Of a stretch of DNA of 64,000 nt, positions 7,326-16,808 are shown in pieces. Source of the DNA: Terriglobales bacterium (lineage in GTDB: Bacteria > Acidobacteriota > Terriglobia > Terriglobales > Acidobacteriaceae). The translations under genes and the position numbers were made by a program. Under the pieces are notes generated by a model. The model worked only from the letters and a program-made list of their open reading frames with translations. It was not told the DNA's origin and made no database searches. The stretch is from NCBI GenBank assembly GCA_035487355.1, contig DATHMF010000031.1, forward strand, positions 62,001 through 126,000, written 5' to 3'. Position 1 is the first letter of the stretch. The number at the start of each line of letters is the position of its first letter.

Positions 7326-10300
7326 ATGAGCCTGAACGTGCTCAAGGCAGATGTGTATAGAGGAAAGTTTTCAAAGTGGACCGCAGTTAGCGTTTTGCTG
7401 ATCACGGTTCTTGCCGCAGATTCGTTTGCGCAGATGCCCAGCGCCGCTGCCCGGCAAACCACGCCATTTGCAGTGGCTTCAAGTTTGCCTGCGAAACCGG
7501 TTTTGCTGGCGAGCTTGCGTCCGGCCCCGGGTATCGTTTGGCAGAGGGTGAAGACCGACGATAGGCCACTGGATGGCCCCGTGCTCTACCAGATCATCTT
7601 TCGCAGCAGCGCGACGCCGGGACACATTCCTCGCATCGCCAACAATTTCACGCTGACCAATTCGCTGATCAGCGATAACGGCACGCAAGTAGCGATTGGC
7701 GGGCTCGCCATCAACGGCAACACAGGCATCATCAGCTTTGCCAATGGGCAAACCTTCCCCGGAACCGGCGGGGTCGCGAGCGTCACTTCGGGCAATAACT
7801 TCATTACCATCGGCGGCACAGGGACAAATCCGACGGTTGCGCTGAATACCACAACTACAGACACACGCTACCTGCAGCTCGGCGGCGGCACCATGTCAGG
7901 CATGATTACCTTCGCCAATGGGCAGGCATTTCCCGGAACGGGAACGGTGACCAGCATAGCCACGGGAGCTGGACTCGGCGGCGGCCCGATTACTGGAACA
8001 GGCACCATCAGCATTACGAGCGGTGGCGTGACCAATGCCATGCTGGCCAATCCTTCGGTAACCATCAATACGCTGGGTGGGTCAGGACTGGCAGGCGGAA
8101 GCGCTCTACCGTTAGGCGGGACGCTCTCATTGAACATTGCCAATGGCGGGGTGACGAACGCTATGCTGGCCAATCCTGCACTGACCGTGAGTGCCGGTTC
8201 AGGGCTCGCGGGAGGAGGCAGTGTGGCCCTGGGCGGAACTACCACACTGAACCTGGATACCACCTTTACCAACGCGCACTACCTGCAGCTAAACGGTGGA
8301 ACGCTGACCGGAGCGCTCAGTGGCACGACGGCCAGCTTTAGTGGAGCGGGAAGCTTTAGCGGACTGTTTTCAGCAGGTGGGGGCTTGCGGCTTCCTGCCG
8401 TCAATACCGCAACGCCGGGCGGCGGCTTTGGTTCCAATACCTTTGACGCCATAGCTTCGGTGTATAACAGCGGCAACGCCACGGCTGAAAATCAGCTCTT
8501 CCGCTGGCAGACGGAAGCGGTGGGCAACAACACTGTTAATCCTGCGGGTAGTTTCAACCTTTTGTTCTCGGGCACGGCAAACAACTTCACGCCTACCGAG
8601 ACCGGGCTTTCCATCGCCAGCAACGGACGCATCAGTTTTGCTCCTGGGCAGGTATTTCCCGTTTCGGGATTACCGGCAGCGGGTGGCGACGCCAGCGGTA
8701 CTCTGTCGGGTTTGACGGTCGTGGGCCTGCAAGGCACGCCGCTTGCAAGCACCGCTCCGGGCAGCGGTCAGGTCCTGCAGTTCAACGGGACAAAATGGGC
8801 GCCTGCGGCAGCCAGCTCCGGGACCGTAACCAATGTCTCCGGAACGGCGCCGCTCACGGTGACCAACGGGACCACGATCCCCAACATTAGTCTGGCGGCG
8901 GGGGGTATAACCAATTCACTGCTGGCGAATCCTTCGTTAACGGTTAGCGCTGGTTCCGGGCTGACGGGCGGAGGCAGCGTGAACCTGGGTGGCAGCATCA
9001 CCTTGAGCATCGCCAACGCCGGAGTGACCAACGCTATGTTGGCCAATCCTGCGCTGACCGTCAGCGCCGGTTCAGGGCTGACTGGAGGAGGCAGTGTGGC
9101 CCTGGGCGGAACCACCACGCTGAACCTTGACGCCAGTTTTACTAATGCGCGCTACCTGCAACTCAGCGGTGGCACCCTCACAGGTGGATTAGCGCTCGGA
9201 GCCACAGGAACGGCTAATACGGGCGCGGGCGCGACTTCTAATCCGACCGACTGGACAGCGTCAGTGTTTAACAGCAATACCAGCACGGCACAAGCTCAGC
9301 TCTTCCGCTGGCAGGCCGAGCCGGCAGGGAACAATAGCGCCAATCCTTCAGGCAGCTTCAACCTGCTGTTCTCGGGTACGGCGAACAACTTCACTCCGGC
9401 TGAGACCGGGCTTGTGATTGCGAGCAATGGCCGCATTACATTCGCACCGGGGCAAAGCTTTCCGGCGGCAGGGCTGCCGGCCGCGGGTGGTGATTTGAGC
9501 GGAACCCTGTCGAACGCGACCGTCGCCGGCCTGCAAGGTACGCCACTTGTGAACACCCCTCCTACGAGCGGTCAGGTTCTTAAATTCAATGGAACCAACT
9601 GGGCTCCGGCCACGATCGTCGGTGGCGGCGGCGGTACAGTAACCAGCGTTGGCAGCGGGTTAGGTTTGACAGGTGGTCCGATTACCAATTCGGGAACTCT
9701 ATCCATTGATGCAACCGTAGTTCCGCAATTGGGAGCGAGTAATACCTTCACCGCGTCGAATCTTTTTGCCGGAGGAGTGCAATATCCACCCCTTGGCAAC
9801 GCGACACCGGGCGGCGGCTTTAACTCCAGCGCGCTCGACCTGGCTGCGTCCAGTTACAACAGCGGCGCCGGGTCAGCAGTGAACCAGCGCTTCCGCTGGC
9901 AGGCCGAGCCGCTCAACAATAACAGCAACAATGCTTCGGGGACATTGAACCTCCTGTTTTCAGTGGGCAACAACCCTCTGGCTGAGACTGGCTTGAGCAT
10001 TGCCAACAACGGCCAGATTACCTTTGCCGGCGGACAAACCTTCCCTGGATCGGTAACCAGCGTAGCCCCTGGTGACGGCTCCATCACAATCGGCGGCACG
10101 GCCTCAGCTCCAACAGTGGCAGTAGCCAACGCTGGGGTTACAAACAGCAAGCTGGCCAATCCGTCTTTGATAGTAGCTGCCGGTGCGGGTCTAACCGGCG
10201 GTGGCAGCGTAGCCCTTGGCGGAAGCACGACCCTGAGCATTGCGAGCGCGGGCGTGACCAACACGATGCTGCAGAACTCTTCAGTTACCGTGAACACGGG

Positions 10301-13037
10301 TACGGGTTTGAGCGGAGGTGGCGCGGTTGCCCTGGGGGGCACTCTCACCTTGAATAATACCGGCGTGCTGAGCGTTGCCGCATCGGGGCCGCTGGCTTCG
10401 AGCGGCGGAACAACCCCCAACATCAGCCTTACCGGAACTGTGCCCATCGCCAACGGCGGAACCGGCATCACGGCTGCACCTGCTTCGGCTGGTCAGTACC
10501 TGCGCAGTTCTGGAGTTGGCACGTGGGCGGTCGGCGGCATTCAGTCGGGCGATGTTCCCAGCTTGTCGGGTACGTATGTGGATTTGGTCAGCAATCAAAG
10601 CATCGCCGGTAATAAGAGCTTCAGTCAGACAGTGAACGCTGCTGTCACGACTGGGACTGGGGTAAACGCCAGCAGCAGCGACGCCAACGGAACCGGTTTA
10701 TTCGGCGTGGCCAGTGATGTCACTGGTGCCGGTACTGCAGTCGGTACGCGCGGACGCACGGCCAGTCCCTTTGGAGTGGGCGTGCTAGGAGAAACAACGG
10801 ACACCTCTCCTTCAGGAACTCCGATAGCCGTCCAGGGACAAACCTCGAGCCCGGGCGGGGTGGGAGTGTTTGGTTCTGCTTCTGATACCACTGACAACGG
10901 CTTTGCAATCGGAGTGGAAGGTAGAATTGCCGGGCCCAACGGCTACGCAGTACTCGGCGTCGCCACAGATACAACCGGGGGAACGGGAGGTACGGGCGGC
11001 ACGGTGGGCGTCCGTGGAGTTTCAGCCAGCCCTAATGGCGTTGCCATACAAGGCCGGGCCACAAGTACTACGGCAAATGCTAACGGCGTCGGAGTGAACG
11101 GGCGTAGCGACAGTCCCAACGGAGTAGGAGTGCGTGGATTCGCGGCCGATACTACCGGCAGCGGCCTGGCAGTCGGCGTTCTCGGCTTTACCAGCAAGAT
11201 CAGCAACCCTGCCGCCTTGTTCAATAACAACGATGCCAACTGCACCGGCGCTTCCTGCCAGATTCTCTGGGGCCAGGCCAAAGGCAGCAACGTATTCAAG
11301 GTGTTGGGCAACGGCGCAGTGCAGGCCGCGGCCTACCAGGACCTGAACGGTAATCCTATCAATGCAGGCACAGTCACCAGCGTGGGCACGGGTGCGGGGC
11401 TGACGGGCGGTCCTATCACCGGCAGCGGGACGATCAGCATTGCTAACGCTGGCGTCACCAACGCGATGCTGGCGGCCAACAGCGTGACCAACGCCAACAT
11501 CGCCAATGCCGGCCTCAGCCCGGCCAAAATTACCGGAACGGCGGCCATCCTGGGTGCTAATACATTTACAGGTGATCAGAGCATTACCGGAAACCTCGGC
11601 GCTTCCGGTACCGTGACCGGAGGCACGTTCACCGGCAATGGTTCCGGGCTGACGAACCTCAATGCCAGCAACCTGAGCAGCGGAACTATTCCTGTGACCG
11701 CCCTCACCGGGAGTTATAACATCAACATCAGCGGCAACGCAGGCTCTGCCACAAATGCCGCGCAACTCGGCGGCATCGTTGCCACCAATTATGCCCGGCT
11801 GGATATAAGCAACAATTTCACCGGAATTCAGAACTTGGGATTCAATTCCACCATTGCCGTCACCCGCTTTAACGAGGGTACAACCGGAACCACACAAAAC
11901 CGGCTGGCCAAATTGGACTCCAGTGGGGCGGCAATCATTACTGCTCCAGGAGACACTGGAGGAGTTCTAGGAATCGTGGTTGCCGGCAGCGGCACGAGCG
12001 GCCAGGTGCAGATTACGGTTGCCGGAGTGGCGAGCTGCAATTTCGACGTTGCAAGTCAACATGCGGGCAACTACGTAACCATCAGCGCGACCACGGCAGG
12101 TGAATGCCATGATGCAGGCAGCGCCTTTCCCATGGGTACCCAGGTGATTGGACGGGTTGGCTTTACAGGTGGTACCTCGAGCAACAGTGTTTACTTATAC
12201 GGGCCAGAGCAGAGAGCGACCAGCGTTACCGCGGCCGACAACACCATCAACATTGCAGGCACCCCATCGGTTCCCGCGCTCTCGGTGAACGGGGCCAATG
12301 TGACCGGGGTAAATGCCGCCCAGCTTGGCGGCCTTGGTCCCAGCGGTTACGCGCAACTTGCCGGCAATAATTCCTTTACTGGAGTATTCAATACTTTCCA
12401 AAGTAACAGTATCTTCACCACTCTTTCGGTTCGGAACAACGGTGGTGGTGGTGTGTTGGCTGGGACCAATGGCGGAGGAACCATCTTCAACTTTGACAGC
12501 AACGGAAATCAAACGCTGACCACGAATGGCGGCAATGTGTATCTCGGCAATGCCGGTTGCAGCGCTCCTTTTACGGGAATCGGTTTTGGCAACTCAGGTA
12601 TGTCAGGATGTGCGAATTTTTCGCTGGTGGGGAATGGAACCGATACGGTAGTCAATCGTCCTACCGGCGGCAGTATCTATTTCCGCGAAAACAATGCCAC
12701 CGAGATGAGTATTGCTCCTGGCGGGGCAGTGACTGTCAACGGCAGTTTGACTGTCGGATCAGGAGTCAACGCGGCCGGAGGCGGACTGAAACACGCCCGC
12801 TCAGCGTCGTTTAATATTGCTGGTAACGCCAACTCATTTATAACCATCAACTGGAATGGGGCCTTTGCCGATTTAAATTACACCGTAACCGCTTCGATTG
12901 AAGCCAACTCGGATGGCTTCAGTGGCCTGCGCGTGGGTACAATATTTAAATTAAATGGATCCATTCAAGTCAATGTCATTAATACCTCGAATACGCCGAT
13001 AACGGGAATTGTGGATGCAATTGCCATCCACGATTGA
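7326..13037 (+). CDS. Very large repetitive exported protein, tail-fibre/adhesin-like
   Basis: A 1,903-residue protein starts at the ATG preceded by GGAGGAGGG (7314-7322). The N-terminus carries a signal peptide ending near SFAQ. Most of the protein is Gly/Ala/Thr/Asn/Ser repeats. The motif GSGL(T/A)GGG...LGGT(T/S)TL recurs throughout and TNAMLANP(A/S)LTV is repeated many times. A segment of about 60 residues containing LFRWQ(T/A)E and SFNLLFSGTANNFTP occurs three times. Residues about 1150-1330 carry short GV-G-(T/A)-SPNGV repeats. The C-terminal 80 residues (ITINWNGAFAD, ending in AIAIHD) are non-repetitive and may be a cap. This pattern fits a fibrous beta-rich surface protein. No phage genes lie nearby and the function is unknown. 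Confidence 0.85.
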   Translation: MSLNVLKADVYRGKFSKWTAVSVLLITVLAADSFAQMPSAAARQTTPFAVASSLPAKPVLLASLRPAPGIVWQRVKTDDRPLDGPVLYQIIFRSSATPGHIPRIANNFTLTNSLISDNGTQVAIGGLAINGNTGIISFANGQTFPGTGGVASVTSGNNFITIGGTGTNPTVALNTTTTDTRYLQLGGGTMSGMITFANGQAFPGTGTVTSIATGAGLGGGPITGTGTISITSGGVTNAMLANPSVTINTLGGSGLAGGSALPLGGTLSLNIANGGVTNAMLANPALTVSAGSGLAGGGSVALGGTTTLNLDTTFTNAHYLQLNGGTLTGALSGTTASFSGAGSFSGLFSAGGGLRLPAVNTATPGGGFGSNTFDAIASVYNSGNATAENQLFRWQTEAVGNNTVNPAGSFNLLFSGTANNFTPTETGLSIASNGRISFAPGQVFPVSGLPAAGGDASGTLSGLTVVGLQGTPLASTAPGSGQVLQFNGTKWAPAAASSGTVTNVSGTAPLTVTNGTTIPNISLAAGGITNSLLANPSLTVSAGSGLTGGGSVNLGGSITLSIANAGVTNAMLANPALTVSAGSGLTGGGSVALGGTTTLNLDASFTNARYLQLSGGTLTGGLALGATGTANTGAGATSNPTDWTASVFNSNTSTAQAQLFRWQAEPAGNNSANPSGSFNLLFSGTANNFTPAETGLVIASNGRITFAPGQSFPAAGLPAAGGDLSGTLSNATVAGLQGTPLVNTPPTSGQVLKFNGTNWAPATIVGGGGGTVTSVGSGLGLTGGPITNSGTLSIDATVVPQLGASNTFTASNLFAGGVQYPPLGNATPGGGFNSSALDLAASSYNSGAGSAVNQRFRWQAEPLNNNSNNASGTLNLLFSVGNNPLAETGLSIANNGQITFAGGQTFPGSVTSVAPGDGSITIGGTASAPTVAVANAGVTNSKLANPSLIVAAGAGLTGGGSVALGGSTTLSIASAGVTNTMLQNSSVTVNTGTGLSGGGAVALGGTLTLNNTGVLSVAASGPLASSGGTTPNISLTGTVPIANGGTGITAAPASAGQYLRSSGVGTWAVGGIQSGDVPSLSGTYVDLVSNQSIAGNKSFSQTVNAAVTTGTGVNASSSDANGTGLFGVASDVTGAGTAVGTRGRTASPFGVGVLGETTDTSPSGTPIAVQGQTSSPGGVGVFGSASDTTDNGFAIGVEGRIAGPNGYAVLGVATDTTGGTGGTGGTVGVRGVSASPNGVAIQGRATSTTANANGVGVNGRSDSPNGVGVRGFAADTTGSGLAVGVLGFTSKISNPAALFNNNDANCTGASCQILWGQAKGSNVFKVLGNGAVQAAAYQDLNGNPINAGTVTSVGTGAGLTGGPITGSGTISIANAGVTNAMLAANSVTNANIANAGLSPAKITGTAAILGANTFTGDQSITGNLGASGTVTGGTFTGNGSGLTNLNASNLSSGTIPVTALTGSYNINISGNAGSATNAAQLGGIVATNYARLDISNNFTGIQNLGFNSTIAVTRFNEGTTGTTQNRLAKLDSSGAAIITAPGDTGGVLGIVVAGSGTSGQVQITVAGVASCNFDVASQHAGNYVTISATTAGECHDAGSAFPMGTQVIGRVGFTGGTSSNSVYLYGPEQRATSVTAADNTINIAGTPSVPALSVNGANVTGVNAAQLGGLGPSGYAQLAGNNSFTGVFNTFQSNSIFTTLSVRNNGGGGVLAGTNGGGTIFNFDSNGNQTLTTNGGNVYLGNAGCSAPFTGIGFGNSGMSGCANFSLVGNGTDTVVNRPTGGSIYFRENNATEMSIAPGGAVTVNGSLTVGSGVNAAGGGLKHARSASFNIAGNANSFITINWNGAFADLNYTVTASIEANSDGFSGLRVGTIFKLNGSIQVNVINTSNTPITGIVDAIAIHD

Positions 13038-13063
13038 AAATGTGATCTCTGTCCTATTTCGCA

Positions 13064-13496
13064 TCACGTAGTGGCATTCTTTTTTCCCAACGCCGCACTC
13101 GCAGCCGGGTCATGCGTTTTGGCTTGGAACCAGTTGGGATAAATGGCGACTGGAGCGGTCAGTGTAGCGAGTTCGGCCAGCTCGTTCGCCGTGAGTTGAA
13201 CATTGGCGGCCGCCAGGTTGTCCTCAAGTTGAGAAACCTTGCTGGCTCCGAGCAAGATAGACGATACAAAAGGTTTTGCCAGCAACCACGCCAGCGCCAC
13301 CTGCGCCGAGAAGAGTTATGCTGCGCTATCCCGCGCATCTTTTCAATTAAGTCGTAACCGCGTTCGCGGTCAATGGGAAGAAAATCAAAGTCAGCGATGC
13401 GTCCCTTGCCGCCGGTTGGGTCTTGCCGCGTGTACTTTCCAGAGAGAAAGCCGCTGGCCAGCGGGCTCCAGACCACGATTCCAATACCTTTTACAA
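13064..13496 (-). pseudogene. Aldo/keto reductase C-terminal remnant, truncated and frameshifted
   Basis: The minus strand encodes the C-terminal third of an aldo/keto reductase in two frames. Upstream is GIGIVVWSPLASGFLSGKY, continuing to EKMRGIAQ. Downstream, from about 13310, is AQVALAWLLAKPFVSSILLG and then SKVSQLEDNLAAANVQL. The frames differ by one shift near 13312, and nothing resembling the NADPH-barrel N-terminus is present beyond 13496. It is a decayed fragment just downstream of the giant repetitive gene and points to past rearrangement. Confidence 0.85.
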
Positions 13497-13661
13497 ATCA
13501 CAAGCCGGTTTGTGAATAATAAAATAATAAGAGGTTAAAAGCGCCGCCAAATTCTGGACATGGTTTCAAGGATTTGAATACAATTCGCGGATGAATGGCG
13601 CAAGACCTTGAGCACTTGCAGAAACTGAGAGGCGCCATCGGCACCAAAGGAATTCACACTC

Positions 13662-14408
13662 ATGGGAATGCAAGCCTCGCTGGAGCAGATCAGTTCGGAG
13701 AGACTTTCGGAGTTCATTCAGCATCCGCAGCTCGCCTATAAGCACATTCTTGCCTCGATAAAACAACATGGAGATGAGATGTTAGGTCAGATCATGGACA
13801 TCTCCAGACTCGATCCCGAGGAATTCCTTCGCAGCAGCCTGGAAGGAATCGACGAATATCCTGATGCTTCCGCAGAACAGAAGGCACAGGTCAGGGAGCA
13901 GCTCAAAGAGCGTCTTGAGCAGACGTTATCCCGGCTGGCTGCAGCTCAGGGCAGGCCAAAACCCGGCCCGCAACTCGTTAAGGGAAACAAGAAAACTTTG
14001 CCCGAAGAGCCGCGAAGGATCTTTCCCCTCGAAAAAGACTGGCATATTCTTCACTACATCTTGAATGGCACGGCCGAGGGTGGAACCGGACCACTTGCCG
14101 ATGTGGTGCTTGGCGGCACGGAGATACCCGATCAGGAGGGAATTATGGGCTATGGTCCTGCCCGTTACTTAACACCGCAACAGGTCAAAGCCGTTGCCCA
14201 GTCCTTGGCCGCGGTTGATTTTGCAAAACTGGTGAAGGCGTTTGATCCCAAAGATGCGGCTGCAAAAAGAATTTATGGGTTAGCGCCCTATCCTGGAAGG
14301 CCCGTAATCATCTCACTGGAAGACGTGGCGGGATTCGTAAAACCGGTCAGAGCTTTTTATGCCGAAGCCTCTCAAGACGGCAATGCCATGCTGTTGTACA
14401 TAACCTAG
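13662..14408 (+). CDS. DUF1877 (YfbM-like) family protein
   Basis: The 248-residue cytoplasmic protein begins MGMQASLEQISSERL, as YfbM/DUF1877 proteins do. It contains the family signatures FPLEKDWHILHYILNG and YGPARYLTPQQVK. There is no signal peptide or membrane segment. YfbM-like proteins are of unknown function; some are linked to toxin-immunity loci, but nothing nearby supports that here. It stands alone between the reductase remnant and the XRE-type regulators. Confidence 0.85.
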   Translation: MGMQASLEQISSERLSEFIQHPQLAYKHILASIKQHGDEMLGQIMDISRLDPEEFLRSSLEGIDEYPDASAEQKAQVREQLKERLEQTLSRLAAAQGRPKPGPQLVKGNKKTLPEEPRRIFPLEKDWHILHYILNGTAEGGTGPLADVVLGGTEIPDQEGIMGYGPARYLTPQQVKAVAQSLAAVDFAKLVKAFDPKDAAAKRIYGLAPYPGRPVIISLEDVAGFVKPVRAFYAEASQDGNAMLLYIT

Positions 14409-14673
14409 GTTCTCGCCCCGAGTGCCAGTGCCGGTTTTAAATGTCGTCGTATCCACTCTCGATTGGGGTTGCTTCCATAAAATTTCTGCGATAAAGTGGC
14501 TTCGCTTTCAAGTATGGGCCCCCCACGCGGAACTATGTTGGCTGCTCTGCCTTCGTTGATGGGCCGCACCCCTCCAGCCTTCGCGCTCCGCTTGAGTTTC
14601 TTTTTCGATCAACTGGTTTTTGCGCCTGAAAATGGCATAATCCGTTTTTATTGAAACCGATTTGAGGGTTCTC

Positions 14674-15438
14674 ATGGAGCCGGCAAATTCAGAGGTCTTG
14701 ATCAAAAGATTGCAGACGGACCGTCTTCCCAAGCCGATCGAGATCGAACGGGTGAGCCGCTCGATTGCCGAGGAGAGAGGCAATCCGGATTATTACATCT
14801 CCCCGGACGCATGGCTCGAGATCGAGCAGGGAACTACGCCAAGTATTTACAAGCTCTTCAGCCTGGCGGTTTGTCTGCGGATGCCCTACGAGAGAGTCAT
14901 ACAGGCATTTGGCGTCGAGCTCCAACGGTCGTGGTCGGGTATGGAACTCGATCCGGTACGCAGCGAGCTGGTGCGCATCAACCTGCAGGAGCTTGGATTC
15001 TCTTTTCAATTAAGTTTCGATACCCACTTCGACGTCAAGCAAACCAACTTGTTGCAATCCAGCAGTGCTGCGTGGCAATGTTTGCCCGCGCCGTTATTGG
15101 AGCGCTTGAATCCTGCCCGCTATCACTACGCGGTGATCGGATTGGATGATGACAGCATGGGCGACCTGGTTCCACCCGGTTCCCTGGTAGAGATTGACCG
15201 AAGGCAGAATTCGATTGAAGCCTTTGCCTGGAGAAACCTGCGCGAACGCCCGGTTTACGTGATAGGCCATACCGGGAGCTACAATTGTGGGTGGTGCCAG
15301 CAAGAGGGTAAGGTGCTGACGTTGCTGCCTCATCCGCTCTCCCGGCTGCCGGTAAGACAGTTTACGCTGCCGCAAGATGCTGAAATCATTGGCCGAGTCG
15401 TAAGTGTTTGGTTCTTTGAGCGATTACCTGCGGTTTAG
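14674..15438 (+). CDS. XRE-type regulator with S24-like C-terminal domain (paralogue 1)
   Basis: The 254-residue protein has an N-terminal helix-turn-helix region (about residues 5-85; IERVSRSIAEERGNPDYYIS, PSIYKLFSLAVCLRMP). The C-terminal domain (about 140-250) is shaped like the LexA/S24 fold: GLDDDSMGDLVPPGSLVEID, then NLRERPVYVIGH. The S24 serine is possibly present in DDSM, but I cannot place the partner lysine, so self-cleavage is doubtful. The C-terminal domain carries an unusual YNCGWCQQEG. The start at 14674 has an AGGGTT-like element five bases upstream; an in-frame TTG at 14662 is the alternative. It is probably a DNA-binding stress or envelope regulator. Confidence 0.82.
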   Translation: MEPANSEVLIKRLQTDRLPKPIEIERVSRSIAEERGNPDYYISPDAWLEIEQGTTPSIYKLFSLAVCLRMPYERVIQAFGVELQRSWSGMELDPVRSELVRINLQELGFSFQLSFDTHFDVKQTNLLQSSSAAWQCLPAPLLERLNPARYHYAVIGLDDDSMGDLVPPGSLVEIDRRQNSIEAFAWRNLRERPVYVIGHTGSYNCGWCQQEGKVLTLLPHPLSRLPVRQFTLPQDAEIIGRVVSVWFFERLPAV

Positions 15439-15507
15439 ACGCAAAAAAGACATTTAATTCAGGTCCCTGGTGAATCTGCTAGGGGAGAGTTTCGAGGAGA
15501 AACCCGG

Positions 15508-15585
15508 ATGTTTATGACTCTGATTGGTATTTGTGTCGTGGTGCTGTTGATCGTAATTTGGATGAACCGTGTTAGCCGATTCTGA
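15508..15585 (+). CDS. 25-residue single-pass membrane peptide
   Basis: A short frame starts at ATG 15508 with a good ribosome binding site (GAGGAG ending 15499, eight bases upstream). It encodes MFMTLIGICVVVLLIVIWM followed by NRVSRF and TGA. The product is one hydrophobic helix with a basic tail, inside-positive at the C-terminus. It lies between the two XRE/S24-like paralogues in the same direction. No family is known to me. The remaining bases of the 15439-15844 gap hold a T-rich stretch near 15718-15742 but no other gene. Confidence 0.5.
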   Translation: MFMTLIGICVVVLLIVIWMNRVSRF

Positions 15586-15844
15586 GATCATCGTGGGCGC
15601 AACGAGAATTTCCGTTAGTCATCGCCTGGTGTCTGCTCGGACTGCTCACCTGGGGTTGGGGCTCAATGCGGGTTAAAGTCGTCTGGAGTGCAAGAATGGC
15701 TTTTGTCCCAAATTGGTTTGTTGACAAATTTTTTACAATCTAAAAGCTTCCTTCTACACCAGGTTTAAGAGACAATTCAAACGTACCTACTTCCCCCTCC
15801 CCCCAAAGCTGACTTTTGGAAATTTTCTGACAGGATAAAAGTCG

Positions 15845-16732
15845 ATGAATTCTGGGGAACGCATCCGGCAACTTCGCGAAGAACGGTTGATGAAACCGGA
15901 CGACGTTGAACGCGCCAGCCGTTCAATTGCCGAGATCAGCGCGAGCATGGAGTATTACATCTCAGAGACGAGCCTGGGCGAGATGGAAAACGGCTCAGCC
16001 CCGAGTATCTATAAAATCTGCAGCCTTGCGAGATGCTTCAAAATTCCCTACGAGCAACTGCTTCTGATCTTCGGAATTGACGTAAAAGCCGAATGGCAGG
16101 AAAGCAACCGCCACAGGGTTCCGGTTCCATCAGCGCGGCAAAGGGCGAATTCGCAATCCATTACTCTGAGGCCTATTGAACTAAGTAAAGACGGCGTCGA
16201 TTTTCGCTTGAACTTCAATGCCCAGATCAGCCTGAAAGAGACGCATTTGCTAAGTCCTCATCCCAGGCGGTGGGGCAACATACCCGCGGCGCTGCGCAAG
16301 CGGCTGCATCCGACTCACTTCCGTTATGCATGGATTGGATTAAAAGACGACACCATGGCCGATATCCTGCCTCCAGGATCACTGATTGAAATTGATAAAA
16401 AGCAAACAGAGATACAGCGCTCCCCGTGGAAGTCTTTGCGCGAGCGGCCGCTCTATCTTGTCCGTCATGCAAGCGGCTATAGCTGCTGCTGGTGCCAGTT
16501 GGAAGGGAACGAACTCACGCTTATTCCTCATCTCCTTTCGCAGCGCCACGCAATGCATTTCAAGACACCACAGCAAGCGGCCGTCATAGGCAGAGTAGTC
16601 AATGCGTGGATGCCTCGGCAGTTGCACAATATGCGCACAGAATCAGTTGATAACTACTCCTTAGCCCCATATTCGACCCAAAATTACAGTTCGGGGTTCA
16701 CCGCGATGTTCGAATCCGGACGAATTGACTGA
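15845..16732 (+). CDS. XRE-type regulator with S24-like C-terminal domain (paralogue 2)
   Basis: The 295-residue product is a paralogue of the gene at 14674. Its N-terminus is a more typical XRE helix-turn-helix (SGERIRQLREERLMKPDDVE, ASRSIAEISASMEYYIS). In the S24-like C-terminal domain, DDTMADILPPGSLIEID has threonine where the catalytic serine would be, so proteolysis is unlikely. YSCCWCQLEG matches YNCGWCQQEG in the neighbour. A C-terminal extension of about 40 residues is rich in Ser, Tyr and Asn and absent from the paralogue. The start is preceded by CAGGATAAAAG. Two similar regulators side by side suggest duplication and possible cross-regulation. Confidence 0.82.
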   Translation: MNSGERIRQLREERLMKPDDVERASRSIAEISASMEYYISETSLGEMENGSAPSIYKICSLARCFKIPYEQLLLIFGIDVKAEWQESNRHRVPVPSARQRANSQSITLRPIELSKDGVDFRLNFNAQISLKETHLLSPHPRRWGNIPAALRKRLHPTHFRYAWIGLKDDTMADILPPGSLIEIDKKQTEIQRSPWKSLRERPLYLVRHASGYSCCWCQLEGNELTLIPHLLSQRHAMHFKTPQQAAVIGRVVNAWMPRQLHNMRTESVDNYSLAPYSTQNYSSGFTAMFESGRID

Positions 16733-16808
16733 TCGTTAACTTGAGCAACGACAGAATATAGCCCCTTGCGTTACTTTTCCGCCAGTTGTAGCTTTGCAGA
16801 TAGAGCCT

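Noticed and set aside
7326..13037. Prophage tail-fibre gene
   Set aside because: No capsid, terminase, portal, tail-assembly or integrase gene lies nearby, and the product has a signal peptide.
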